Shown in pieces: positions 46,201 to 55,021 of a DNA stretch of 64,000 bases. Location: NCBI RefSeq assembly GCF_042678305.1, contig NZ_JBHUDT010000002.1; one strand, given 5' to 3'. The position numbers were made by a program, and so were the translations under genes. A model generated the notes under the pieces. The model did not search any database, was not told where the DNA came from, and saw only the letters and a list, made by a program, of their open reading frames with translations. Source of the stretch: Gelatiniphilus marinus (lineage in GTDB: Bacteria; Bacteroidota; Bacteroidia; Flavobacteriales; Flavobacteriaceae). Within the stretch, counting starts at the first letter, position 1. Every line of letters begins with the position of its first letter.

Positions 46201-46422
46201 TTGACCACTAACACTTGTTTGCAATGCATTTGCTTTTAGTTTGTAAACAGCATCATTGAAGCTTGCTTTATCAATCATTACGTTTTCGGTATTCAAGGCA
46301 ATGCTTGTCGAACTGGTATTGCTTGCAAAGGTGTTTGTAAGGCATAGGCAAAGCAAAATGGAATAAATTTGTAAAATCCTGACAATGGGGATTCCAGAAA
46401 AAAAGAGTTTGGTTTTTTTCAT
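43237..46422 (-). CDS. SusC/RagA family TonB-dependent outer membrane transporter, module 1
   Basis: 1061 residues. After the signal peptide and a short linker comes a carboxypeptidase-like domain (GQVLDAENNPLPGVTILVKG near 98-117), the TonB box region (ELDEVVIVGYGTQKK near 149), the plug and the SusC signature (SVLKDAAASAIYGMRAANGV near 248). The barrel ends with a terminal Phe (LGINLQF). It moves ligand across the outer membrane with SusD. The ligand is not evident, because no glycoside hydrolase or lyase gene is adjacent. Confidence 0.94.
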   Translation of the reverse strand: MKKTKLFFSGIPIVRILQIYSILLCLCLTNTFASNTSSTSIALNTENVMIDKASFNDAVYKLKANALQTSVSGQVLDAENNPLPGVTILVKGSSTGTTTDFDGNYSIDVNASDILVFSYVGFVTQEVLVNNQTTINITLKEDTAELDEVVIVGYGTQKKVNLTGSIATVKSEDIVKNSTESVSSALSGRLAGVVTIQSSGEPGSGSSSVNIRGISTLGSNAPLILVDGIPRALNNINSNDIETISVLKDAAASAIYGMRAANGVVLITTKRGKGKNTFNVNLYSGIQQPTRLPDFLDSHGYATLLNEANSNDGVALAYTDDDLQKFRDGSNPDTHPNTDWLNEVLDSSAPMQSIDISSSGSSENNSIKYFTSLGYLYQDALYDRNNFNRFNFRSNLDIKINDNISLTTDFSGNIETRNRPGIGAGTLFSNVMRTPPTEVNQYSNGGYSIFALQPSIDVGYADTKNFDFQSKIALKIDFPFLEGLNLITQVAYDRATYRNKGFSVPKTFTTFDASNGTFDISTPSTRGETASLSESQSQGYKLVTEAILGYNKTIDKHDFGAKIIYSRTVTENNSLNGGISNILGTAVDFFIAGDAETRSLSNSTSETGILGYAGRFTYAFDDKYLFEFNGRYDGSYKFSKDSRFGFFPSVSLAWRASQENFLADSNVISNLKFRASYGELGNDSGIGAFRYLEFFGFGGPFIDNASVAQTIASSGLPDPATTWEKAKTYNLGIDLGLLNNALTIETDIFYKRTSDILTTRALQVPSTFGASLPFENIGIIDNRGFEIVLNYKGNVKDFNFYTNFNMGYAKNEIIDIAEAEDVDPLRKLTGRQIGANTRIGFIAEGLFLTQQEIDDLNANAPDGVYQTQNPQPGDIKYADITGDGKVDNDDRTFIGNNTIPEFTFGLNFGFEYKQFDFSALFQGATNFDMYLANEAAWAFFNGGKVFDRHLDRAQIGTDGNVINTNASYPRLTLINNAVNERFSSYWITPGDYIRFKNVEIGYSLPQKTLDKIGINKLRVYLNGRNLVTWSKIKHLDPENPQTRGWFYPQQRVFNLGINLQF

Positions 46423-46676
46423 ACTGTTGTTTGGTTTAGTTAAAACGACTTTTTTGAATAGTTAGATATTACAAGTTTTAATAGTTGCAATGGTGCTCTT
46501 CAATGTTGTTTAATAATTGCGTTTTTTCAACTTACTTTGTGTTTTATAAAAACTTGTTTATAAGTTCTAAATTAAAAAAAATGTTAAAAAACTCACTTTT
46601 ATTGTAAATTTTGTGTAAAAATTCAATAAAATCTTGTGAAATTATCTTTTCGTTAATTTATTTTCTAATAATTAGC

Positions 46677-47774
46677 TTAAATCTTGATAAATATCTTTTT
46701 TTTGTACAAAACATATCCTAAAGCTAAATAGAACATTACAGCAGATAAAGCATAAAGTAAAGACGATAATTTATCGCTTAAAAAAGAATGAACAAATATG
46801 TTGTTGTAGAGCCAAGCGTGAATGCTCTGTTGCTCATTCACTTTAATTAAGTAAAAGCATTTCGATATAAAACTGGACAAGAAAAAAATGGTAATAGCGT
46901 TAGAGCCAACATACTTAAAAATGGTGCCTAATTTAAATTGCAGTACATCGGTTAAATAGTAAATAACAGCTAAAATTAAGGTTGCCCATCCGCTGGTTAC
47001 CAATACAAAGCTACTGCTCCAAATGGCTTTGTTAATAGGAAACCAAATACTAAAAAGATAACCGCAAACTAATAGCGATAGGGCAGTTGCCACTAAATAA
47101 ACCAATTTATTAACTTTTGCATTAGCTAGGATACGCCCTACTAAAATACCCGAAATGCAGGTTGCAATGGCGGGTAATGTGCTTAAAATGCCTTCGGGGT
47201 CGTAATCGGGTTTCCACATGTGCTTTCCTAAAAGTTTTAAATCTATATAGTTTGCCCAATTATTTGGTGCTCGATCAAAAGTTGGTAAAGATCCGTCTGG
47301 TAATGGCACAAATCCTAAAATTAGCCAATAGCTTATTAATATGGATAGGCCTATTTTTAGTAAGGTTTTCCAATTGAAGTTCATAAACAAAATGGCAGAG
47401 ATTAAAAACACGACACCTATACGTTGTAAAACCCCGGGGAATCTTAAAACTTCGAAATCTTTTATAAAAGGCGGATAGGGTAAAAACAAGCCTAAAAACA
47501 AACCGAGACCAATAAGTTTTAAACTGCGGATAACAATTTTTCTGTAGGTTGCCCCATGTTTTGGCTTGTTTTTGTAGGCAAACGAAATTGAAATGCCAAC
47601 AATAAATAAAAAGAACGGAAACACCAAATCTGTTGGTGTTAGCCCATGCCAATTGGCGTGCAGCAATGGGGCATAAACTTTGCTCCATGTTCCTGGGGTG
47701 TTTACCAAAATCATTGCTGCAATGGTAAAGCCCCTAAGGATATCTACCGATTCTATTCTTTGTTTTGCGGCCAT
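46677..47774 (-). CDS. HGSNAT-like (heparan-alpha-glucosaminide N-acetyltransferase family, DUF5009) membrane protein
   Basis: 365 residues, about 10 membrane segments. The N-terminal motif IESVDILRGFTIAAMILVNT and LLHANWHGLTPTDLVFPFFL (His-containing, near residues 37-56) define the family. These proteins are thought to transfer acetyl groups to amino sugars across a membrane. It is the last gene of the minus-strand run with the LytTR regulator, 36 nt away. A role in sugar modification or import downstream of the SusCD module is inferred. Confidence 0.85.
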   Translation of the reverse strand: MAAKQRIESVDILRGFTIAAMILVNTPGTWSKVYAPLLHANWHGLTPTDLVFPFFLFIVGISISFAYKNKPKHGATYRKIVIRSLKLIGLGLFLGLFLPYPPFIKDFEVLRFPGVLQRIGVVFLISAILFMNFNWKTLLKIGLSILISYWLILGFVPLPDGSLPTFDRAPNNWANYIDLKLLGKHMWKPDYDPEGILSTLPAIATCISGILVGRILANAKVNKLVYLVATALSLLVCGYLFSIWFPINKAIWSSSFVLVTSGWATLILAVIYYLTDVLQFKLGTIFKYVGSNAITIFFLSSFISKCFYLIKVNEQQSIHAWLYNNIFVHSFLSDKLSSLLYALSAVMFYLALGYVLYKKKIFIKI

Positions 47775-47810
47775 TTTATATGATGTTTCGCCAAATAAAA
47801 AATACGCCCA

Positions 47811-48533
47811 TTAGTTGTCGTTATCTTCTTTAATGTTAAATATGCGTTCTTTGGTTTGCTTTAAGTAGTTTCTTCCGATAGGGATTCTTCTACCTGCAAT
47901 TTCTATGGTGTTGCCTTCTAAAGCGGCGATTTTATTTATTGAAATATTATAGGAACGGTGTACGCGTATAAAGTTTGATTGGGGCAGCTCCTCAGAAATT
48001 GCGGTAAGCGATTTGTGCACTACGTAATCGCCAAGGGTTGTGGCTACTTTAATGTAATCTTTTAAGCTTTCAATAAACAGGATGTCGTTTAGGTTTACCT
48101 TGACGAGTTTTTTATCGACTTTTAAAAAGATATGGGGTTCTTGGTTTAAGCTAGAGCCCACAGAAGGAGTATTGCTGTGTTTTTGCTGATATACTTTGTT
48201 TATGGTTTTTAAAAAACGGTTAAAGGGTATGGGCTTTACCAAGTAGTCTAGCACGTCTAGCTCGAAACTTTTTACGGCATATTCTCTGTAAGCTGTGGTG
48301 ATTACTATTAGTGGCCTGAAATTCAAATTTTCTATAAACGTAAAACCCGTCATTTGTGGCATGTTAATATCTAAAAAAACAAGGTCTATTTTTTCTTGTT
48401 GTAAAATATTAAAGGCTTTTAAGGGGTTGCAAAAGGTTCCAACAACATCAATATTATCGAACTTTGTTAAATGGTTTTCTATAACACTAATTGCCAAAGG
48501 TTCATCGTCTATTATAATGCACTTAATTTTCAT
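47811..48533 (-). CDS. LytTR-family response regulator
   Basis: 240 residues. Receiver domain with acidic pocket Asp9-Asp10, phosphoacceptor Asp55 in LVFLDINMPQ, and Lys in YLVKPIPFNRFL. The LytTR DNA-binding domain follows at about 135-235 (IFLKVDKKLVKVNLNDIL, FIRVHRSYNISINKI). It overlaps the histidine kinase gene by four bases (ATGA), so the two form one system. Confidence 0.93.
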   Translation of the reverse strand: MKIKCIIIDDEPLAISVIENHLTKFDNIDVVGTFCNPLKAFNILQQEKIDLVFLDINMPQMTGFTFIENLNFRPLIVITTAYREYAVKSFELDVLDYLVKPIPFNRFLKTINKVYQQKHSNTPSVGSSLNQEPHIFLKVDKKLVKVNLNDILFIESLKDYIKVATTLGDYVVHKSLTAISEELPQSNFIRVHRSYNISINKIAALEGNTIEIAGRRIPIGRNYLKQTKERIFNIKEDNDN

Positions 48534-49591
48534 CTTACTGGAATTTTTAAAAATAAACTGTAAATATTGTTTGTTACACTGGGTTTCAATACAAAATCTT
48601 TTGCGAATAAGAGTTTTAGCCGCCTAAGAGAATTCGATATTCCTATTCCTTTTTTTTCATCGTCTATGGTTAAAGGGTTGAAGTTGTTGGAAATTTTAAA
48701 TTCAAGATATTTTCTGTTAACCATCTCAAAACTCATTTTTATGGTTATTTTATCATTGCCCTTCAATCCGTGCTTAAAACAGTTTTCAACAAAGGTAATA
48801 AGTAGTAGTGGGGGTACTTTAACATCTTCTAGGTCGCCAGTAATGCGCAATTCTGTGTCTATGCGGTCTTTAAATCTTAGGTTTTCAATATCTATGTAGT
48901 TGTTTATATGGTTTATTTCTTCAAGTAAGTCGGCTTTAGAGTTGGTTACATCGTAAAGTACATATTCCATCATATTGGATAGTTTTAAGATTAACCGGGG
49001 CAAGCTGCTGGATTTGTTTAGTGCCAGTGCATAAAGGTTGTTTAAGGTGTTGAAGAAAAAATGGGGCTGTACCTGGGTTCTTAAAAATTTTAGTTCTGTG
49101 CTTAATTGTAATTGAGAGAGTTGCTCGTTTCTTTTTTTCTCGATACTCCATTCTACAATAATCTTTATGGCCGTTGCAAATGCGATGACGTAAATTTGCC
49201 CAATAAATTCTGCAATAAAGTGGTTGAACATAGATTGGTTTGGCATGGTGGTGTACAAACCAATCCAAATTTCGTCTGAGACAAAGATTAAATTTAAGCA
49301 GAGCCTTGAAAAATAAGCTATTACTAGTGCCGCTATTAAACTTAATATAAAGGCGATGTATTTGCCTTTTAAAATGAATTTTGGGATGAGATAATAGATA
49401 TTTAAGTAAACCAGTACGATGTGTATTGGGAATTCTACAAGATTGGATTTTAAAGAGTACAGAAAATCGTCATTATAGCTGCCCCATCTAATAACATTGA
49501 ACACAAAATAGCAAAGCCAAAATATAATGTGATATTTAAGCGGAATGGTTGTCTTTATTTTGTTTTTAAATAGTGTGAAGCTATTTTTCAT
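48530..49591 (-). CDS. LytS/YehU-type sensor histidine kinase
   Basis: 353 residues. Four membrane segments fill the first 150 residues (for example YIAFILSLIAALVIAYFS). The His_kinase motif is LRTQVQPHFFFNTLNNLYAL with His177, followed by an ATPase domain (FVENCFKHGLKGNDKITI, KKGIGISNSLRRL). No extracytoplasmic sensor domain of size is present. It lies 39 nt after the module 2 FG-GAP lipoprotein gene, so the signal may be linked to that module. Confidence 0.92.
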   Translation of the reverse strand: MKNSFTLFKNKIKTTIPLKYHIIFWLCYFVFNVIRWGSYNDDFLYSLKSNLVEFPIHIVLVYLNIYYLIPKFILKGKYIAFILSLIAALVIAYFSRLCLNLIFVSDEIWIGLYTTMPNQSMFNHFIAEFIGQIYVIAFATAIKIIVEWSIEKKRNEQLSQLQLSTELKFLRTQVQPHFFFNTLNNLYALALNKSSSLPRLILKLSNMMEYVLYDVTNSKADLLEEINHINNYIDIENLRFKDRIDTELRITGDLEDVKVPPLLLITFVENCFKHGLKGNDKITIKMSFEMVNRKYLEFKISNNFNPLTIDDEKKGIGISNSLRRLKLLFAKDFVLKPSVTNNIYSLFLKIPVR

Positions 49592-49630
49592 CTATCGATT
49601 GTTGTTCCTGTTTTTTATTTTAAAAGGGAT

Positions 49631-52600
49631 TTAATTGGGTGTTATATGAAACAGGTTAACGCTATTGTTGTTGTTTGTTACTAGCAATATGGTGTCTTTT
49701 TTTCTGTTTATGGAAATGATGCTTTTTGAGTTGCCAACGTTTACAAACCCTGTTTTGTCCATGTTCATTAATTTAAGGTTTTTGTCTTTGTAGGTTAAAA
49801 TACTACCTAAAGAGGCATCATAGCGCACGGTTTCTACCTCGGCATTGTAATGGTTGCCAATGGCTATGATTTCTTTGTTGTTGTCGTTGTTAATATCCAC
49901 AAACTCAAAATCCATAATTGGAGCAATTTGAAGCATTTTCGGCAAGCTTTTAATAGTGAAATTGCCATTGCCATTGTTTTCTAATAACACACTATTTAAC
50001 ATGTGCACTTTAAGGTGGAGGGCTTTATCTAGGGCTTCTTTTCCGTAAATATCTTCTAGTGTGGCTTCGGCAAATTCGTTAAATGTAGGGAACTTGTCTT
50101 TAATAAATGGCATTTGTTGCGAAGAGCATTCTCGACCTCGCGATGGTACAAGTGTGCCTTTGTAGTTTGAGGTTAAAACAATATCGTAAGTGCCAGAGCT
50201 GTCAAAATCATCACAAAATACATGAAACGGTTTTTTTGTGCTGGCTTTGTATTTTGTGTTTAGCCCTAGGTTGCCAACAAAATAATCGGTGTCTCCATCA
50301 TTGTCTATATCTGTACTTTCAATAGAGAACCAAAGGCCTTCGGTGTTTTTTAACGACTCGTTTACTTGGGGTTTAAAGGTGCCGTTGTGGTTTTCTAATA
50401 TTGTAATTGGCATCCATTCTCCTACAAGAATTAAGTCCTCATCATTATCATTATCATAATCTGAAAATAGGGCATCGGTAACTAACCCAATGTTTTTAAT
50501 TGCAGGTGCCACGGATTCGGTTTTATTGTAAAACTTACCGTTTTCGTTTATCAAAATATACGATTCTGGCGCATACGGATATTTATTGGGTATTACCCTG
50601 CCGCCTACAAACAAGTCTAAATCGCCATCGCCATCAATATCAGATGCTTTAATGGCTTGCCCGCTTGTATTCATTTGTGGGAGTATGTTTTTGCCTTTGC
50701 TAAAATTGCCTTTGCCATCGTTTATATAAACTCTGTCTTGGTACAAGCTGCTGTTTTCTTCAAATTCAGCTCCGCCGCTTACTATATACAGATCGCTATC
50801 GTTGTCATTGTCAATATCTATAAAGAGCACGCCCAAATCTTCGTATTGTTTATCGTCTTGCCAAGTTTTGGTGTTATGTTTTACAAAGTTTCCATTTTTA
50901 TTTTGCAAGTATAATTCGCCACTTTGGTCTTTGGCACCGCCAATAAAAAAATCTTCTAACCCGTCTCCGTTAACATCTGCTTTGTCAATAAACGGTCCAT
51001 TGGTAGATTGGCTGTGGGGCAGTAAGATTTGTTCTTTGTAGTCGTTAAATTCGTTTTCTTTATGCTTGTAAGCAATACCAAGTTGCGATGGGTTAACGCT
51101 TTTTAACAATGTTTTTGTGTTTTCTTTATTGTTGTTTTTAGGGGGTGTTGCGCTTTCTTGATTTACTGTAATGATTTGATTGGCTTTTACGTTTGTAAGT
51201 GTTGTGGTTTTTTGGTTTGGCCATTCAATTACAATCTCATCTATAATTTTAGCATCGCCAAGGCCAAAATTAATAACGTTTTGTACCGAGGATATAAACC
51301 CTCTGCTGGTATATAGTTCTTGGTATTGCTTGATGTTATTTGCCGTTATGGTTATTTTGGAACCGATGGCAAATGTGTTTTTTGCACCACCATTTAACGT
51401 AATTTGAATAAAATTATTGGTGTCGTTGTTTTTATAGAGTAGGGGTGTATCGTTTATGTTGTTAATAACCAAATCGAGATCGCCATCGTTATCAAAATCA
51501 GCATAAGCAGCACCGTTGGATTGTGTTTTTTCTTTTAATCCCCAATTGTCCGGGTTTTTGGTAAAGTTTAGGTTGCCTTCGTTTTTAAAGCCGTAATTTC
51601 TTAGTTTTGTAGAAGGTTGTAAATCGGTTATTTCTTTAAAGCTGGGTTTGTTTTTTTCTGCAAACCTTCTTTTTAACTCTGTTCTAAAATCTTGGTTGGC
51701 CATGTCTTTCAAGATGCCATTGGTAACAAAAATATCTTTTAAGCCATCGTTATCGAAATCTGCAATTAAAGGAGCCCAACTCCAATCTGTTTTAGCTAAG
51801 CCGCTTATTTGTGCAATTTCGCTAAACCTTCCATTACCTCTGTTAAGCTGCAAAGTGTTTACCATATATTGGTGGTGGTAGTTGTTTTTAACTAAATTGT
51901 AAAAGTTATCGGTATTCATTGTGGCCATGTTTTGCTTGCTTCGAACGTGGTCTTCAGATGCCATTTCAAGTACGAATAGATCGGGATTTAAATCGTTGTT
52001 TAAATCGGCATAATCAGAGCCCATACTGCTAAAAGAAATGTGCTTTATCCGGTCTAAAATTTCATTGGTAAACGTGCCGTTTTTGTTGTTTATATAAAGC
52101 ATATCTGGGGTTAAGAAATCGTTACATACATAAACATCTGGCCAACCATCACCATTAAAATCGCCAATAGATGCGCTTAGCCCAAAGGTTTTGTTAACCA
52201 TTCCTGCAGGGTGTGTTATTTCTGTAAAATAAGTGCCGTCGTTTCTGTATAATATATCAGAACTGAATCGCGAATAATCTTTTTCAATGCTCATATTTAA
52301 CCTGCCAGTGTTTTCAAAATCTGGTCTGTGGCTTACAAGGTACATGTCTAAATCGCCATCTTTGTCGAAATCAAAAAAATAAGATTGTGTGCTAAATCCA
52401 GGGTTATCAATTTTCCATGCTTTGGCTTGATCAATAAATGTATTGTTTTTTTGATTGATAAATAGTTTGTTTGTTCTTAGTGCATTGGCATTTCTGCTTC
52501 CGGACTTGCAAATGTATATATCCAGCCAACCGTCGTTGTTAATATCAACAACTGATACGCCATTGGACCATCCTGTAGCATCGGCTAATCCAGATGTTTC

Positions 52601-52939
52601 GGTAATATCCTTAAATTTAAAATCACCTTCATTAAGATAGAGCTTGTTAGAATTTTGATTGGAAACAAAAAATACATCAACTAAACCATCATTATTAAAA
52701 TCTGCAGTGGCAACGCCTCCGCCATTGTATATGTTTCCGTAATTCAAAAAATTAAGGTCTGCTGTTTCTTCTACATTATTCTTAAAATCAAAGGTGGTTT
52801 TAGTGTTAGGAACTAAAGAAAATAGGGTATTGCTGTCTGAAGGTTTCTTGTTTAAAGTCTTTAGGGTTTTGTAAGATTTGTTTTGGTTGCAACTAACAAG
52901 AATAAATGCAAGTATAATTAGGGAAATCGTTTTTTTCAA
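49631..52939 (-). CDS. FG-GAP/VCBS repeat and ASPIC/UnbV domain lipoprotein (CRTAC1-like), module 2
   Basis: 1102 residues, lipobox MKKTISLIILAFILVSCNQN (Cys17). It parallels the module 1 protein over its length: FG-GAP repeats from DFNNDGLVDVFFV near residue 80, a central ASPIC/UnbV domain (IGSKITITANNIKQ), and a second repeat run starting PFIDKADVNGDGLEDFFIGG. Asp-rich loops predict calcium binding. Surface anchoring is expected. It sits after SusC/SusD 2 and a hairpin, and before the two-component genes. Confidence 0.88.
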   Translation of the reverse strand: MKKTISLIILAFILVSCNQNKSYKTLKTLNKKPSDSNTLFSLVPNTKTTFDFKNNVEETADLNFLNYGNIYNGGGVATADFNNDGLVDVFFVSNQNSNKLYLNEGDFKFKDITETSGLADATGWSNGVSVVDINNDGWLDIYICKSGSRNANALRTNKLFINQKNNTFIDQAKAWKIDNPGFSTQSYFFDFDKDGDLDMYLVSHRPDFENTGRLNMSIEKDYSRFSSDILYRNDGTYFTEITHPAGMVNKTFGLSASIGDFNGDGWPDVYVCNDFLTPDMLYINNKNGTFTNEILDRIKHISFSSMGSDYADLNNDLNPDLFVLEMASEDHVRSKQNMATMNTDNFYNLVKNNYHHQYMVNTLQLNRGNGRFSEIAQISGLAKTDWSWAPLIADFDNDGLKDIFVTNGILKDMANQDFRTELKRRFAEKNKPSFKEITDLQPSTKLRNYGFKNEGNLNFTKNPDNWGLKEKTQSNGAAYADFDNDGDLDLVINNINDTPLLYKNNDTNNFIQITLNGGAKNTFAIGSKITITANNIKQYQELYTSRGFISSVQNVINFGLGDAKIIDEIVIEWPNQKTTTLTNVKANQIITVNQESATPPKNNNKENTKTLLKSVNPSQLGIAYKHKENEFNDYKEQILLPHSQSTNGPFIDKADVNGDGLEDFFIGGAKDQSGELYLQNKNGNFVKHNTKTWQDDKQYEDLGVLFIDIDNDNDSDLYIVSGGAEFEENSSLYQDRVYINDGKGNFSKGKNILPQMNTSGQAIKASDIDGDGDLDLFVGGRVIPNKYPYAPESYILINENGKFYNKTESVAPAIKNIGLVTDALFSDYDNDNDEDLILVGEWMPITILENHNGTFKPQVNESLKNTEGLWFSIESTDIDNDGDTDYFVGNLGLNTKYKASTKKPFHVFCDDFDSSGTYDIVLTSNYKGTLVPSRGRECSSQQMPFIKDKFPTFNEFAEATLEDIYGKEALDKALHLKVHMLNSVLLENNGNGNFTIKSLPKMLQIAPIMDFEFVDINNDNNKEIIAIGNHYNAEVETVRYDASLGSILTYKDKNLKLMNMDKTGFVNVGNSKSIISINRKKDTILLVTNNNNSVNLFHITPN

Positions 52940-52985
52940 AGCACTATTTTTTAATAATTAATTTATCGATAAATATAAAAAATAA

Positions 52986-53016
52986 AAAAGGGAGAATTTA
53001 TATGATTCTCCCTTTT
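52986..53016. terminator. Terminator/hairpin after susCD module 2
   Basis: AAAAGGGAGAAT (52986-52997) pairs perfectly with ATTCTCCCTTTT (53005-53016) around a 7-base loop, followed on the minus strand by a T-rich run. Placement matches the hairpin at 41570-41607 in module 1. Confidence 0.8.
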
Positions 53017-53042
53017 AACAATTTTAGTTTTAATTATTGTAT

Positions 53043-55010
53043 CTAATTTTGCTTAGCCCACCATAGTGGTGTATGTACGGCGTCTGGACCGCCTAGTAGT
53101 TGTACTGCTTGTGCATGACCAGCAGGTACATTGTTTACAAAAGAAGAAGGGAATTTTAAGCGTTGGCCAAAGAAATTAACTTGGTTGGACATTACGTTTC
53201 CAGGGGTTAGCTGTGGTAGGTCTGGAATTGGGTTTTCTACCGCAGGATTCTCAAAGAAAGGTAAGCCTAAGCGTCTGTGGTCGCTCCAGGTTTCTAGTGG
53301 TAACCAAGGGGTTTGTGCAATGAATTTTTGTGTAATGATTTTATTTAAATGATCATTTTTTACACTGCCTCCTTTGTAAATGGTGTTTTCAGGATACTTG
53401 TAATTGTATGTTGCGTCTGCACCTGTGTAGCCATTTTTATAGTCCATAGTAACCGTTGCTGGAGGTTCTGTGGTATGATCCCAGTTAACTGATGTGCCAG
53501 CGTTGTTGTAATCTTGAGATGCAAGATAGTCTGTTAAGTGGTCTGAAACCCCAAAGTAAGCAAAGCTGTCTGCTATACCAGCTTCGTAAGCAGCTTTGCC
53601 ACTCATTGGTGTGCTCCATCCTTTAACTGCAGCTTCAGCAATCAAGAAATGTGTTTCCCAAGATGCGAAAAATACACGACCGTCGTTTTCACCACCTCTA
53701 AAACGGTGAGCTAAACGCGGGTAGGATCCTGTGGAACGTAGTTGGTTTTTAGCACCTTTATCTCCCCAGTCTCCTGCTGCAAAGGCATTCCAAGAAAATG
53801 CTGCATCAATTGTAATGTCGTCGGTTTCTCCGTTTTCATCATTATCAGATTCTCCTATAATTAATTTTCTTTCAGACTCGGCATGACTGTTGCTCCATGT
53901 TGGGTAATTGTTGTACTCTGGGTCTTTAAGGTTTCCTGGAATAGGGTAAGTTTTGTAGCCTCTTGGATCTACCGTGTTTGGTAGGCCGTCTAGCCAGAAA
54001 CCTGCAGCGGGATCGTTGGTTAATAGAGAAAAGTGATCTTCAAATCGCAATCCTAAATAATTAGCTGGTGTAAGATTTATTTGCTCATCAATAGGTAATT
54101 GATCATCAGGTAATTGATCATCAGGGAATTGGTCTTCAGATGTTACACCACCTAAGCCAACAGTTAAGTTCTTATAGGCAGCAGACATATAGTGGCTGTT
54201 CCATTGTCTTGACATTACATTGGTGTAATCATTCCACCCGCCATCTTCTTTAACTTTTAAGTCGTCTGCAGGAGAATCAATAATAAACCCACTGGATGCG
54301 GCAGCTTCAAAATGAGATTTTGCTTTAGCGGCATCTACTTCTGAGATTCGCATAGCCAAACGCATTCTTAATGAGTTGCCGTACTTTTTCCATTTTGTGT
54401 AATCGTAACCAAAAGCAGGGTCTAGGTCTCCACTAGGTGCAAAAGTATTTGTTTCGTCCAATTTGCTGGTTGCATCTGCTAATTCGTTCAGCATAAAGTC
54501 GTAAACATCTTCTACGCTATTATATTCTGGGTTTACTCCCTGAAATCCATTTATTGGTATTGGGCCAAAGTTATCAGTCATTTCGCTCATAACATAAGCC
54601 CTCCAAATTCTAGCGATTTGCAGCATGTTATTTGTGTATTCTTTTACATTGCCTTCTGCTATTTTGCCTTCTGCAACAGAAACGGCAGTGTTAATGTCTC
54701 TTAGCCATCTGGAAACATAATCTTGGAAATAATCGCTTGTCCAGCCATCATTGGATCCGCCTTCAGATAAGGTGCCTAATCTGGCGGTTCTACCGGCATC
54801 CATCCAGTACAACACGAATATACGCTCAGAGATGTGCGGGTTTTGTTGCGTGCCTCCAATAGATCTGTTAATTAGAAACTCGACTTCAACTTGGTCTGCT
54901 GTAACAGCCAAGGGGTTTTCGTTGATTTCTTCGAAGTCACTACAAGAAAAAATCAGTAGCATGGCACTAAGCAATGCAAAGGGTTTAAACATTTTTTTCA
55001 TAATTTTCAA
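53043..55010 (-). CDS. SusD/RagB-like lipoprotein (SusD-like_2 type), module 2
   Basis: 655 residues, longer than module 1 SusD. Lipoprotein signal MFKPFALLSAMLLIFSCSDF; the mature part opens EEINENPLAVTADQV, typical of the SusD-like_2 subfamily. The helical core follows (MLQIARIWRAYVMSEMTDNF, then LRMRLAMRISEVDAAKAKSH). A short in-frame tandem duplication encodes PDDQLPDDQLP near 54090-54130, in a likely surface loop. It starts 11 nt after the susC stop. Confidence 0.92.
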   Translation of the reverse strand: MKIMKKMFKPFALLSAMLLIFSCSDFEEINENPLAVTADQVEVEFLINRSIGGTQQNPHISERIFVLYWMDAGRTARLGTLSEGGSNDGWTSDYFQDYVSRWLRDINTAVSVAEGKIAEGNVKEYTNNMLQIARIWRAYVMSEMTDNFGPIPINGFQGVNPEYNSVEDVYDFMLNELADATSKLDETNTFAPSGDLDPAFGYDYTKWKKYGNSLRMRLAMRISEVDAAKAKSHFEAAASSGFIIDSPADDLKVKEDGGWNDYTNVMSRQWNSHYMSAAYKNLTVGLGGVTSEDQFPDDQLPDDQLPIDEQINLTPANYLGLRFEDHFSLLTNDPAAGFWLDGLPNTVDPRGYKTYPIPGNLKDPEYNNYPTWSNSHAESERKLIIGESDNDENGETDDITIDAAFSWNAFAAGDWGDKGAKNQLRSTGSYPRLAHRFRGGENDGRVFFASWETHFLIAEAAVKGWSTPMSGKAAYEAGIADSFAYFGVSDHLTDYLASQDYNNAGTSVNWDHTTEPPATVTMDYKNGYTGADATYNYKYPENTIYKGGSVKNDHLNKIITQKFIAQTPWLPLETWSDHRRLGLPFFENPAVENPIPDLPQLTPGNVMSNQVNFFGQRLKFPSSFVNNVPAGHAQAVQLLGGPDAVHTPLWWAKQN

Positions 55011-55021
55011 TTTTTTTATTT

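Noticed and set aside
54088..54135. Short tandem repeat in susD module 2
   Set aside because: A 15-base in-frame duplication (PDDQL) likely in a surface loop; noted in the gene entry but not a separate system.
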